A stretch of DNA of 64,000 bases from Candidatus Bathyarchaeota archaeon A05DMB-5 (GTDB taxonomy: Archaea; Thermoproteota; Bathyarchaeia; Bathyarchaeales; Bathycorpusculaceae), in assembly GCA_019685655.1 (NCBI GenBank), contig JABFQP010000001.1, positions 248,001 through 312,000 on the forward strand, read 5' to 3'. Under the pieces are notes generated by a model. That model saw only the letters and a program-made list of their open reading frames with translations. It made no database searches and was not told where the DNA came from. This document shows positions 24,477 to 33,715 of the stretch, piece by piece (position 1 is the first letter of the stretch; every line of letters starts with the position of its first letter). The position numbers were made by a program, and so were the translations under genes.

Positions 24477-25691
24477 ATGCGTGTGTTAAATCGTTTTGTG
24501 GCTATGTGGCGTCTAGGGTTCTTCTTTCATGAGATGGCATTTGGGTTGCTTTCGATTTTTCTTCCATTGTACATTGTTTCCATTGAGGGGTCGCTTGTAC
24601 AAGTTGGAATAATGAGCGCCACAGCTTTGGTTTTGGCAATTCCTGCTTCCTTCTTTTGGGGATACTTATGCGATAAAACAAGGCGCTACAAACGTTATAT
24701 TCTAATCTCGTTTTTGTCATCAACTGTTATTCTTTTCTTTTTCACCTTGACAACCACCATAGGATTTTTGATAATGCTTTACGCGGTCATGTCCATTTTT
24801 CACGTAGCACATGAAGCTCCTAAAAACGTGTTGATAGCAGAATTCTACACGCGGAAAGAATGGGAAAAGTCATTTGCCTTTTATGAGGGTTTTACGGAAA
24901 CTGGATGGCTCATCGGATTACTTTTAGGGTTTTTAACGTCAACTTACAGCGTTGCTCCAGCATGTATATTGTTGCTTTGTAGTGGCTTAAACTTGGCCGC
25001 GTTTATTATTTCGTTATTTCTTGTAACGGACCCTCTTTTAATCTTTGAAAGAAGCTTAGTTAATATAGAAAAGGCTGTAGGCTTCGCTCATGAAGGTGTG
25101 ATGGTTGCAACAAAAATCTTAGACGGTTTGTTTCTAGATGAGAGATTGAAAAAAGAAAATCAGTACGCGTTTTTTGCTGGGCTTGTCCTATTTTCGCTAG
25201 CTACAAGCATGCTTTTTACGCCGTTACCCGTGTTCTTTTCTCGTGATTTAGCTTTTTCCACTAGTGTGGTCTTTGTGGTCTATGCGTTGAATTCTGCTGC
25301 GGGTGTTACAGGTTATTTTCTTGCAGGTGGCAGATTGAATATAGGCGCAGGAAAGTCTGCGTTAAGCAAAATTGTAATGTTCAGAAGTATGCTTGCTTTT
25401 TCACTGTTTTTGCTTATTTGGATGCCCCCATATACTTTGCCTTTGGCGACACTTATACTTGTTTTAATGGGCTTTGCTTACGCGCTATTCTTGGTGTTCA
25501 CTCTTTCATTGTCCATGGAGCTTATGCCTCAAGGAAAAACTGGTTTGTTCAATGTTCTCATAGGTTTAGGTGGAGCAGGGGGCTCGTTTATTGGACCTTT
25601 TCTTGCCGAAACGTTTGGGTTCACTTGGGTGTTTCTGGTTGCTGGTCTAATTTTCTTGTTTGCTTCTATTGCTTTCAAGGTCTTCGCTTAA
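24477..25691 (+). CDS. MFS transporter
   Basis: The 404-residue protein has about twelve hydrophobic helices in two halves. The loop after helix 2 reads FWGYLCDKTRRYKRY, a variant of the MFS motif A (GxLaDrxGrk). The substrate cannot be told. It is divergent from eS6 and convergent with the Fae-Hps gene, and does not appear to be in an operon. Confidence 0.88.
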   Translation: MRVLNRFVAMWRLGFFFHEMAFGLLSIFLPLYIVSIEGSLVQVGIMSATALVLAIPASFFWGYLCDKTRRYKRYILISFLSSTVILFFFTLTTTIGFLIMLYAVMSIFHVAHEAPKNVLIAEFYTRKEWEKSFAFYEGFTETGWLIGLLLGFLTSTYSVAPACILLLCSGLNLAAFIISLFLVTDPLLIFERSLVNIEKAVGFAHEGVMVATKILDGLFLDERLKKENQYAFFAGLVLFSLATSMLFTPLPVFFSRDLAFSTSVVFVVYALNSAAGVTGYFLAGGRLNIGAGKSALSKIVMFRSMLAFSLFLLIWMPPYTLPLATLILVLMGFAYALFLVFTLSLSMELMPQGKTGLFNVLIGLGGAGGSFIGPFLAETFGFTWVFLVAGLIFLFASIAFKVFA

Positions 25692-25722
25692 TTTTAGCAA
25701 ACAGAAAAAGGGAGAATTATGG

Positions 25723-27180
25723 TTATTCTACATGAACTCTGAATAGGTCTACGTCTTCACGCATTGCTGGTGTCAACTCGAGAAAGTCTCTTACAGCACG
25801 TTCAATGTCTTTTGACTGCGTTACGTATCTTCCAACAACAATTATGTCTGCGCCTTTCTCTAATGCTTCTTTGGCTGTTTCTGGCACTATTCCGCCAGCG
25901 ACAGCGACTAAGAATTTTTTGTCACTGAAGGTGTGTCGCATTTCTTGGATAAGCTCCAAGCCAAGTGTTCTTCCAGTTTCTTCGTCTATTCCTCTATGCA
26001 AGATGACTACGTCTGGGAACTGCTTGAGCGTCTTGAGTTTTTTGATGGGGTCTTCCACATTCAACATGTCTACCATTGCGTATATTCCGAGTCTTTTTGC
26101 TTCGTGAATGAAAGCGTCAAGGGTTTCGGCTGGTGCCAATCCTGCTGCGATAACTGCATCTGCTGTTTCTTCGTAAGCCAAGTCAACCTCGACTTTCCCA
26201 ACGTCTAAAGTTTTCAAGTCCGCAATGAAAAATATGTCTTTGGCAATTTCTCTTAGGTCGCTTATCACTTTTGTTCCATATCTTTTTATTAACGGTGTTC
26301 CAGCTTCAAGTATTATTCTGTCGCTTCTAGGAATCTCCGTTATAATTTTCTTTGTCTTTTCAAACTCTGGTATGTCCAACGAGATTTGCACGTAGGGTGG
26401 TCTCCAAAGGCGGGGTACTCTGAATCCCATGATTGGGTGCTTTGCTCTGTCTTTGTCGTAGAAGACTTTCTCTAGTGTTGGATACTTTGATAGAGCCCTT
26501 TTCAAAGCCAGTTTTGTTGCGCCGTAGTTGTAGTGGTATATTCTGCGGTAGTCACTTGCTTGTGGATGTATGAAGACACTGCATACTATGACCCAGTCGT
26601 CCACCTTATCTTTAGGGATAATGCCCTCCTCAACTGCATCTGCCACAGCCTTCGCAACTGCGGCTTGCGCGGGACCAAAAATTTTGCCTGCGTCTTCGAG
26701 ATTTTTCACTGTGACTTTTGGCACAAGTAACGTGTGTGGTTTTGGTGGAAGATTAGGTCTTATAACCGCCAAAAGTGGTGTGTGTCCCGCTGAAAGGTTG
26801 GAAAGTCCTGCGGCAAATGCTTCTCCGACAGGTCCGTCTTTGTCGCCTATTAGAAGGTCGATGTGTGAAACTTCGTTGCCTTCTCCAATGAGTGCTTCGC
26901 CGATTAGGTAGGTGTGTTTTTGAGGCACTTCGGCAGCTTCCGACAATAAATCTGCGGATATGCTTTCAGTAACTTTATCAAAATCGACATTAAACTCCTT
27001 AAGCCACGCGTATAACGTGTCCCTATGAATGTTCAGAATTTGTGCTGTCCCAGAAATTGTAGGCTTTGTCGGTTTTCCTCTCAGAAGACTCCGGGTTTTC
27101 GCCTCTTTCTTGGCAGCGTCTGTCAACATTTTTACAAATTCTTCTCGTGTTTCGGGCTTTTTTAGGCTTGTTTCCGACAT
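25723..27180 (-). CDS. fae-hps: HTH-Fae-Hps fusion (formaldehyde-activating / hexulose-6-phosphate synthase)
   Basis: The protein has three parts. Residues 5-75 form a helix-turn-helix-like region (SGTAQILNIHRDTLYAWLKEF). Residues about 87-250 are formaldehyde-activating enzyme, with catalytic His in EGNEVSHIDLLIG. Residues about 255-485 are 3-hexulose-6-phosphate synthase (FIADLKTLDVG, MVDMLNVEDP, VAGGIVPETA, VVGRYVT). Archaeal Fae-Hps runs the RuMP reaction in reverse to make ribulose 5-phosphate, with release of formaldehyde captured by the Fae part on tetrahydromethanopterin. The ATG 27180 follows GGTGA. The N-terminal HTH is an addition to the normal fusion. Confidence 0.9.
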   Translation of the reverse strand: MSETSLKKPETREEFVKMLTDAAKKEAKTRSLLRGKPTKPTISGTAQILNIHRDTLYAWLKEFNVDFDKVTESISADLLSEAAEVPQKHTYLIGEALIGEGNEVSHIDLLIGDKDGPVGEAFAAGLSNLSAGHTPLLAVIRPNLPPKPHTLLVPKVTVKNLEDAGKIFGPAQAAVAKAVADAVEEGIIPKDKVDDWVIVCSVFIHPQASDYRRIYHYNYGATKLALKRALSKYPTLEKVFYDKDRAKHPIMGFRVPRLWRPPYVQISLDIPEFEKTKKIITEIPRSDRIILEAGTPLIKRYGTKVISDLREIAKDIFFIADLKTLDVGKVEVDLAYEETADAVIAAGLAPAETLDAFIHEAKRLGIYAMVDMLNVEDPIKKLKTLKQFPDVVILHRGIDEETGRTLGLELIQEMRHTFSDKKFLVAVAGGIVPETAKEALEKGADIIVVGRYVTQSKDIERAVRDFLELTPAMREDVDLFRVHVE

Positions 27181-27383
27181 TATATTTGTCACCAGATAAT
27201 TTAATCCGAGCCTCTTCTATATAAGACTGTCGGAAAAGCGAACCTCTAGAGCGCAATAATCTACATTGTTTTTAAATGTTTGCCGATTTAGGCTTTGGAT
27301 ATTTAGTTAGTTCCTACACTTTCATAAAGTAGTTGAGAATTGTAAATAGTAAATTAAATATTTTGAAAGGTGAGAAGTTAAAA

Positions 27384-27587
27384 TTGGTTTATGGAGTGAT
27401 TTGGGTGTTGCGGGAAAGTGGCGTCTGTTTGTGTTTAATGGTTGTAGGTGCTATTTTGTTTTTGTATGGTAGCAATTATTATCAAGCAATAGTTGGTTGG
27501 ACTGGAGTAGTTCTTGTGGTTGTCGGCTTTTTCGCGTTTGTAACATTAAAATTGCATCGGAAACAGAAAAATGTAGAAACTAAATAG
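27384..27587 (+). CDS. Small two-helix membrane protein
   Basis: From TTG 27384, behind GGTGA, the frame encodes 67 residues with two transmembrane helices (VCLCLMVVGAILFLYG and VGWTGVVLVVVGFFAFVTL, separated by a short loop) and a basic tail. The frame is open upstream to 27333 without a ribosome site. No family is recognised. It abuts the M32 peptidase gene tail-to-tail. Confidence 0.55.
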   Translation: MVYGVIWVLRESGVCLCLMVVGAILFLYGSNYYQAIVGWTGVVLVVVGFFAFVTLKLHRKQKNVETK

Positions 27588-29123
27588 TTAGAACTCGTAT
27601 ATTGTTGCGTATTTTTGTCGCAGATAATCCAAGAAAGGTTTGACACTCAAATCTCTCTTTGTAATTTTTTTCATGAGTTCTGTTGGGTCGTAAAGATTCC
27701 CGTAGATGTGAACATTTTTCACCAGCCAACCTTTTATGTTTGTGAAGTTTCCTTTTTCTATTTGCTTTCTCCAATCTGGCAGGTCTTTTTCCATCGCGGT
27801 AAGTATCTGTCCACTATAGATGTTGCCTAGTGCGTAGCTTGGGAAGTAGCCGAATGAGCCTCCTGCCCAGTGGGTGTCTTGCATTACGCCTTCGGAATCG
27901 TTTTCAATTTTCACTCCCAAATACTCTTTATAATTCTGGTTCCATATTTCCGGTAGTTCTTTAACAGTTATTTTATCTGCAAACAAGTCACGTTCTATGT
28001 TAAATCTTATGATAATATGAAGCCCATAGGTAACTTCGTCTGCTTCGACACGAATTTTTGAAGGCTTAACTTGATTGATGGCACGGACGAATGCGTCTAA
28101 GTTTACATCCGAGAGGGTTATGCCTATAGCTTCTTTTAGTTTGGGTAAGAAGTAGCTCCAAAATTCTGGTGAGCGTCCAACGATGTTTTCTACAAAACGA
28201 GACTGCGACTCGTGAAAACCCGAAGAGCATGACGTTCCGACTGGTTGATAAATCCATTCTGGGTTTATGTTTTGTTCGTAAATTGCGTGTCCTGCTTCAT
28301 GTAGCACTGAAAATATTGAGGATGTGAAGTAGTCTTCGTAGTAATGGGTTGTTATTCGAACGTCATCATAATATCCTGCCGTGAACGGATGTTCTGTCTC
28401 ATCAATTCTTCCGCCGGCTTCTTTTGATGTCACATCGTACCCGACAAATTCGGCGAGGGTTTTGGCGATTTTTTTCTGTACATCTATGGCTACTTTGCGT
28501 TTGAGTATGCTCGTGTCGGGTTGTTTTTGAGAATTTTCGCATTTTTTCAGTATTGAAACTAATCCTTCTCGCAGTTCATCAAAAATTTTTGTTATGGTTC
28601 TTGTGGTCATTTTTGGTTCGTAAATGTCTATTAGTGCATCGTAGGGCGTGTCGGTTTCTTTCACGCTCATTAAAATTTCTGCAGCCTTCTTTTGCAACTC
28701 GACTAGTTTTTCCAGTTCTGGGCTGAACATGGAAAAGTCTTTGGCTGCTTTTGCCTTCTTCCACTTGTCTATGGTTATGGCTTGTTGTTTTGCTATTTGA
28801 GCAACTAATTCTTCTGGAAGCTTTGTTTGTTCCTCATACCGTTTCTTTGTTAAATACACGTTTCTTCTCTGAACAGCATCTAACTCTTCATATTTTGGAT
28901 GCTGCATGATTTCTTCCAGTAGTCTTCCTATTTCAGGGTCTGTGCTCATTTTATATTCAATACGACTAAGTAAAGCAAGCTGCTGGCTTCGTAAATTAAT
29001 CGCCTTAGGCGGCATCATAGTCTCCATGTCCCAATAAACAACAAATTCCGCAGATTGAAAAATGAGAAATTCCTTCATTTTCTCCATTAACTTCTTATAA
29101 CTTGACTGTAAAGTTTCAGCCAT
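27588..29123 (-). CDS. Carboxypeptidase Taq (M32 metallopeptidase)
   Basis: Zinc carboxypeptidase with the HEXXH motif (SVLHEAGHAIYEQ) and the family sequence HESQSRFVENIVGR, which supplies the third ligand region. Length 511 is normal. It removes C-terminal residues from peptides in the cytoplasm. The ATG at 29123 behind GGGGA is preferred to the one four codons upstream. Confidence 0.95.
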   Translation of the reverse strand: MAETLQSSYKKLMEKMKEFLIFQSAEFVVYWDMETMMPPKAINLRSQQLALLSRIEYKMSTDPEIGRLLEEIMQHPKYEELDAVQRRNVYLTKKRYEEQTKLPEELVAQIAKQQAITIDKWKKAKAAKDFSMFSPELEKLVELQKKAAEILMSVKETDTPYDALIDIYEPKMTTRTITKIFDELREGLVSILKKCENSQKQPDTSILKRKVAIDVQKKIAKTLAEFVGYDVTSKEAGGRIDETEHPFTAGYYDDVRITTHYYEDYFTSSIFSVLHEAGHAIYEQNINPEWIYQPVGTSCSSGFHESQSRFVENIVGRSPEFWSYFLPKLKEAIGITLSDVNLDAFVRAINQVKPSKIRVEADEVTYGLHIIIRFNIERDLFADKITVKELPEIWNQNYKEYLGVKIENDSEGVMQDTHWAGGSFGYFPSYALGNIYSGQILTAMEKDLPDWRKQIEKGNFTNIKGWLVKNVHIYGNLYDPTELMKKITKRDLSVKPFLDYLRQKYATIYEF

Positions 29124-29314
29124 TTCTATCCCCATTAAGTTCTAAAGATGGTTTCAATAAGCGCAAAAGCATATATGAGCTTTAACTTGAGAAAGTGCTA
29201 CGAGTGGGAATAGCGCACAAATTTACCAGTAAATACGTTTGCTAATCCAATTTTGAGAGTAAGAGTTAAAACGTCTGTAGAGATTTTATATTCTGGAAAG
29301 GTTGCGAAAGGTAA

Positions 29315-29515
29315 ATGACTCTCTTAACAGCGGAAGAGAAAGAATTGCTAACAAAGGCTGCCAGTTTAATGAATGAGCTATTGGAAACTCTTGAGATTAT
29401 GCAAGACAAGAAACTTGTTAAGGATTTGAAGATTGCCTTGCGAGAGGTTGAAGAGGGCAAGGCTAGACCGCTTGATGAGCTTATAAGAGAGTTAAATCTT
29501 GAAAACGAAATTTGA
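29315..29515 (+). CDS. RelB/ParD-like antitoxin
   Basis: The 66-residue protein is helical, with a C-terminal amphipathic segment (REVEEGKARPLDELIREL) typical of the toxin-wrapping tails of RelB-like antitoxins. It overlaps the toxin gene by 17 bases, the usual translational coupling. A clear DNA-binding ribbon is not obvious, so family assignment rests on the pair. Confidence 0.75.
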   Translation: MTLLTAEEKELLTKAASLMNELLETLEIMQDKKLVKDLKIALREVEEGKARPLDELIRELNLENEI

Positions 29516-29750
29516 AATTCGGTTTACCCCGCGTTTCTTGAAGAAAATTAAAGCTTTTGATAGAGGAGTTCAAGTGCGGATGCTTCGAGGGATCAGCATA
29601 TTAAAGACTGACCCTTTTGCAGGAAAGCCTTTACGCGGTGAATGGAAAGGCGTTTACTCTTTAAGAATAGGGGATTACAGAGTTCTTTATCAAATTAAGA
29701 AAAACGAAGTATTCTTATTAGTTGTGGGTCATCGCAAACGTGTCTATTAA
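29499..29750 (+). CDS. RelE/ParE-family toxin
   Basis: The 83-residue protein has the RelE fold pattern: a strand with FEIRFTPRFLKKI, helices, then GEWKGVYSLRIGDYRVLYQI and the final LLVVGHRKRVY. The basic and aromatic residues at the end suit an mRNA-cleaving toxin, or a gyrase poison if ParE-like. It starts at TTG inside the antitoxin gene. Confidence 0.85.
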   Translation: MKTKFEIRFTPRFLKKIKAFDRGVQVRMLRGISILKTDPFAGKPLRGEWKGVYSLRIGDYRVLYQIKKNEVFLLVVGHRKRVY

Positions 29751-29889
29751 CAAACTTGACTAATATTCAAACTCAAATCAGATGGTGTTTTTGCCAGCAA
29801 ATTCGTGTTCCAATTTTAGCCTCTTTTCCAAACTGCTCGAATTGAGCCTTTTTAACCAAAATATGCTCAAAACAAGCCTGAAATTGGAA

Positions 29890-29964
29890 TGCTCCGGGCG
29901 GGATTCGGACCCGCGTCTCCGGCTCGAAAGGCCGGAATACTTGACCGGGCTATACTACCGGAGC
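29890..29964 (-). tRNA. tRNA-Glu(TTC)
   Basis: On the minus strand the gene begins GCTCCGG and the acceptor pairs with CCGGAGC, discriminator A. The anticodon stem is CCGGC/GCCGG with loop CTTTCGA (anticodon TTC), and the T-loop is GTCCGAAT. CCA is not encoded. It lies 134 bases from a truncated GH1 gene. Confidence 0.95.
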
Positions 29965-30097
29965 TTTCTTTTGCTGAAGCAACATGCAAGATGTTTTTTC
30001 GTTCGAATAAATCTTACCTTTTGCTGTATTATTGTATTCGATAGTTATTATGATTGTTTAACCTAACGTGTATAAAATTTCGATTATAACGCGCGTT

Positions 30098-30664
30098 TTA
30101 TGCTTGTTCGCCTTTTATTACCGTTTTGTAGATTTCCGCGCTTTTTCTGCGCATGCGTGTTTTGTGAACAGTTATTGGGTCGTGAATCCATAAGGGCAGG
30201 GTGAAATGGTTTAGGCAAACGAATACTTTAAAGTCCTTAGCTCGTAAGTCCTCTATTACGGCTCTGTAGTGGTTTACCGCCTCTTTGTTAGCTATTTTCT
30301 CAAGCTTTTCAATGGCCGCCTCATCAATGTCTATTTTGGCAATTCTTCCATCAGATGCCCTTTCCACTCCAACCTCGACGGCAAATGTGTTATTGGGAAA
30401 GATTCTGCTCCATTCAATTCCTATCCTGTAAGCGTTTAAACCGAGTTTTTTGGCAAGAGCGTGATCTTGCTTGTAAAGGTTCCAGTAGTTTATGCCATTC
30501 TCTGGTAGGTCTCCACTGACGATGCCTTTGTTAATGTTGGAAGGGTCATGCACCCAAGCGTACCAGTCTGTGTTGGAATCGACGTTTTTTCTGTTTGGGT
30601 TGCCCATCTCAAATTGGAATCCACTCTTGGCTGCGCCCCAGAGAAAATTATCTGGAAATCTCAT
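30098..30664 (-). pseudogene. GH1 beta-glycosidase, N-terminal fragment
   Basis: Residues 1-170 match the start of archaeal family 1 glycosidases: FPDNFLWGAAKSGFQFEMG, AYRIGIEWSRIFP, and FVCLNHFTLPLWIHDPI. The normal enzyme has about 480 residues; this one stops at 188 after a run of unrelated residues. Both catalytic glutamates lie in the missing part, so it cannot hydrolyse glycosides. The break is near the tRNA-Glu gene, suggesting loss by recombination there. The Met start has no special ribosome site. Confidence 0.8.
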
Positions 30665-30746
30665 GTCTTCACCAGTTGAAGTTATTTACTTGCCGCGTTT
30701 TTATTGATTATTATAGCCGAGAGGGTATTAATCGCGTAAGTCTCAA

Positions 30747-31919
30747 TTATACGAGAGCTACTTTTAAGCAGTCTTTTAATGGCGCAAGTAAAGTGTCTGC
30801 CTTGTTTAATGTTGGTGCGTAATGAGCTGTTTTGGCAGAATTTGTCATTATAGTTGTGATTCCTAGTTTGTCAGTCCATGTGACAACAGCGCATGTGTCA
30901 GTCATTACGTGGGTGCCGCTTTGCTCTATTTTTTCTATGTATTTTCGTGCTTTTTCTTTTATGAAGTGTGATGTGCAAATCCACAGTTCTGTCCCAGCCT
31001 TGACTTTCCTTGTGCCTATGAAATCTGCGATTTGTCTGATTTCTGAGAGTGAACAGTGAGGGCATCCGATGAAAATTAAGTCGGGCTTTTGTATAGCAGT
31101 GGTCGTTAGCTCTCCAATTGTTCGCCTTATGTCATCAGTCTTCACGCTTACTTTTTCAAGTTCGCTAGCTTTTACTCTTTTTTTGTTACGATAGAACATG
31201 TTGGCCATTCCTGTTGATGCAAGAGAAGCGCTTAACTGCTTCAAACTGTCCTGTGAAGCACTCTGTAACCCTTGTATCACTGGAATTTTGTCTTCCAAAA
31301 TTTTGCCAAGAAATATTCCTAAAGCGCCAAATTCCACTTCGTTCTGCAGCGGCTTTTCTATTTTCACCAAAACTTGAGGCTGACGATTTTCAGCCTTGTG
31401 AACACCATGGTCTGGCGTTTTTCCAATAATGGCAGCGGCAAGAGCGCTTGGTCCTCCTTCTCGGTTTGTCCATGCACCAATAACCGAATTGGCGTAGACC
31501 ACAGCGGACGATTCAGCCCATGCAAGGTGCGAGCCGCGTCTCGGTTTTTCCAAGTAATATGGCGTGCATGTGAGAGAATTTTTGAAACCCATCTTATTGA
31601 AATATTCTAGAATTTGCCACTGTTTTTTGCATATGTCAGATGGCAGTTTGTTGCATAAATATTCCTTGTCGATGCTGTGCGGGTTTAATGTTGCCTTTGC
31701 GCTTGTTTTTACGTTCGCGTTTGCCATTGCTTCTAAAAAATCTACGGGGGCGTCACCGAGCGTTTTGTATGAAACTCCAGAAACATGCGCGGAACTTATC
31801 GGGATAAGTTTTGTTGCATCAAAGAGTTCACCCAAACGCACGAGTATCTTCATGCAAATTTGGTTTGCCCAGCCAAATTCACCGTTGTAGATGCGCTCCT
31901 CTTCCTTTGTCAAATACAA
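30747..31919 (-). CDS. Phosphomevalonate dehydratase large subunit (aconitase X)
   Basis: Catalytic subunit of the aconitase-X family. In archaea this complex dehydrates mevalonate 5-phosphate to trans-anhydromevalonate phosphate in the archaeal mevalonate pathway. Signatures include SSAHVSGVSYKTLGDAP, PYYLEKPRRGSHLAWAESSA, IGCPHCSLSEI and TDTCAVV, with cysteines for the iron-sulfur cluster. Start TTG 31919 overlaps the small-subunit gene by 10 bases, behind AGGAG. A hydroxyproline epimerase role for AcnX exists in bacteria but the split archaeal form favours PMDh. Confidence 0.92.
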   Translation of the reverse strand: MYLTKEEERIYNGEFGWANQICMKILVRLGELFDATKLIPISSAHVSGVSYKTLGDAPVDFLEAMANANVKTSAKATLNPHSIDKEYLCNKLPSDICKKQWQILEYFNKMGFKNSLTCTPYYLEKPRRGSHLAWAESSAVVYANSVIGAWTNREGGPSALAAAIIGKTPDHGVHKAENRQPQVLVKIEKPLQNEVEFGALGIFLGKILEDKIPVIQGLQSASQDSLKQLSASLASTGMANMFYRNKKRVKASELEKVSVKTDDIRRTIGELTTTAIQKPDLIFIGCPHCSLSEIRQIADFIGTRKVKAGTELWICTSHFIKEKARKYIEKIEQSGTHVMTDTCAVVTWTDKLGITTIMTNSAKTAHYAPTLNKADTLLAPLKDCLKVALV

Positions 31920-32338
31920 GCCTTTTGAGTCTCCTTTCTTTTCGAAATTTTAACTATGCCTTCGCAAGCGTCAACTTCTACTAAGTCGCCTGTTTCAATT
32001 TGTTTGATGTCTATTTGGTCAATCATTGGAATGTTTGCTATTATGGCGCCGACAACTACGACTGGGTCTGCCGTTTTGTTAATTATTGCTTTTGGCGCCA
32101 ACTTTTTCTTTGCCAAAGAATACATCACGTAGCTGCCTACGGTTGAGCCATGCCCGTGAGGAAAACACAAAACCTTATCTTTTACGCATTCTCCGCATAA
32201 ATCGTGGTTTTTCTCGATTATTTTTCCGTCTGCTGGGTCAACTCCGCCTAAGAAGCTTATTGGTTTTTTTGACACTAAAGCTTCTGCTTTGCATTGTCCT
32301 TCGACGATTCCACGTCCTTTTAATGTTATTGGTTGCAT
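31910..32338 (-). CDS. Phosphomevalonate dehydratase small subunit (AcnX swivel)
   Basis: The 142-residue swivelling domain that partners the large subunit. Typical are GRGIVEGQCKAEALVS, KPISFLGGVDP, FPHGHGSTVGSYVMYSL and VVVGAIIANIPMI. It lies directly upstream and overlaps the large-subunit start, so the two are co-translated. No other mevalonate gene is adjacent. Confidence 0.92.
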   Translation of the reverse strand: MQPITLKGRGIVEGQCKAEALVSKKPISFLGGVDPADGKIIEKNHDLCGECVKDKVLCFPHGHGSTVGSYVMYSLAKKKLAPKAIINKTADPVVVVGAIIANIPMIDQIDIKQIETGDLVEVDACEGIVKISKRKETQKACI

Positions 32339-32348
32339 GTTGTCCCCT

Positions 32349-33629
32349 TTAGTAAGATATTTTCGCAGTTGTTGGAATTTTACCTAAAATTTCTGACGCT
32401 GCGTCGCCGACTTTTTCGCGGTTTTCTTCAAGCGTATAAACGCGCAGTATGTTCATGAATCCTTTTAGAACTTCGAAGATTTTTGAGATTTCGCTTAAAC
32501 GTTGAGGAACCATTTTTCCTTCTTTTGTTCGATAAAATACTGGGATTTCCATTGGTTCCGTGAGAACTGAATGGTGATATGGGACTGATGGCACTGTGGG
32601 CACGTCTATTATGACAGTTTCAACTTCGACTTTTGCTTTTTGTGCAATTTCGGCGCGTATTTGTTTTCTGTATGCTTCTTGGCTGAAAATGTTTGAAATC
32701 ATGGCGTCTTTTTCGTAGAATGTTCTTTCGTAAGCGCATTTAAGTATCTTTCTTCTTTCCAGATTTATTATTATCTCGTTTGATTTTTTGCAGTTTTTCA
32801 GCATTGTCCACACGGTGTAGTCGTCCATGGCAAGATACTCTTCAGCAGTTTTGAAACTTGTTAACCCGAGTTCTTCGTTTGCTTTTTCCATTGCCATGGC
32901 AAGCATGATTTGTGCGGCTCTTCCGACGCGGTGGAAGTATATGCTTTTGAAGGATTCTATGCGAGCGATTATTAGTGATTCAAGGGCTGAAAGTGCGCCG
33001 GCGTCTACTGCTAGGTTTTCGCCTAAAACATCTAATGCATGGATTAATCGGAAAACGTCTACGTAGCCGTATTCTGCGCCCGTGTGGTGCGTGTCTCTTA
33101 CGACAAAATCTAGTTTGTCCACGTCGACTGCGCTGCTGATTATCTGGTTTAAGAACGTCTTTTTGGGCTTGTGCAAAGTGCCTATTGCCAGTTTTCCTAT
33201 TTCTTCGGGTTTATATCCGATTTTTGTTATTTTGTCTTTTAATTCACTGTTTGTTATTATCCATTTTGTCATGTCTTCATGTGTCTTTCCAAGTTCTTTA
33301 TCCAGCAGATGCTCAAAAACATGAGAGAAAGGTCCGTGTCCAACATCATGAAGCAACGCTGCAACTTTAACCATTTCCGCTTCGTCTTCGCTTATTTTCT
33401 GTGATAGGCTGGGGCTTTTCACGGTTTTTCCAGCTAGGAACATGACGCCGATGGAATGTTCAAAGCGTGTGTGGTTTGCTCCGGGATAAACATATTCTGC
33501 GCCGGCTAATTGGCGTAGTCTGTGTAGCCTTTGAACAGGGTATGAGTCTACGATTTCTTTTTCTGCGTCGGTTATGTATACGTATCCATGAACTGGGTCT
33601 TTTATTTCGCCCCAATAGTTTTTGGGCAT
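32349..33629 (-). CDS. HD-domain phosphohydrolase (dNTPase-like)
   Basis: The protein has an HD metal site: HTRFEHSIGVMFL, LLHDVGHGPFSH and, later, DKLDFVVRDTHHTGAEYG. This is the pattern of SAMHD1/dGTPase-like hydrolases, which remove triphosphate from dNTPs, though members may act on other nucleotides. ATG 33629 behind GGAG is taken as start. It is upstream of the PMDh genes by 10 bases and may be co-transcribed, with no obvious functional link. Confidence 0.88.
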   Translation of the reverse strand: MPKNYWGEIKDPVHGYVYITDAEKEIVDSYPVQRLHRLRQLAGAEYVYPGANHTRFEHSIGVMFLAGKTVKSPSLSQKISEDEAEMVKVAALLHDVGHGPFSHVFEHLLDKELGKTHEDMTKWIITNSELKDKITKIGYKPEEIGKLAIGTLHKPKKTFLNQIISSAVDVDKLDFVVRDTHHTGAEYGYVDVFRLIHALDVLGENLAVDAGALSALESLIIARIESFKSIYFHRVGRAAQIMLAMAMEKANEELGLTSFKTAEEYLAMDDYTVWTMLKNCKKSNEIIINLERRKILKCAYERTFYEKDAMISNIFSQEAYRKQIRAEIAQKAKVEVETVIIDVPTVPSVPYHHSVLTEPMEIPVFYRTKEGKMVPQRLSEISKIFEVLKGFMNILRVYTLEENREKVGDAASEILGKIPTTAKISY

Positions 33630-33715
33630 CGGCGTTTTCTCCAATGTTTTAAATAATTATTAATGCATCTTCACTCTTATAATGCCTAACGTCTAAAAAC
33701 GCTTGGGATTGAAAC

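Noticed and set aside
29782-30066. 94-residue plus-strand frame across tRNA-Glu
   Set aside because: It crosses the tRNA gene on the opposite strand and is not a protein gene.
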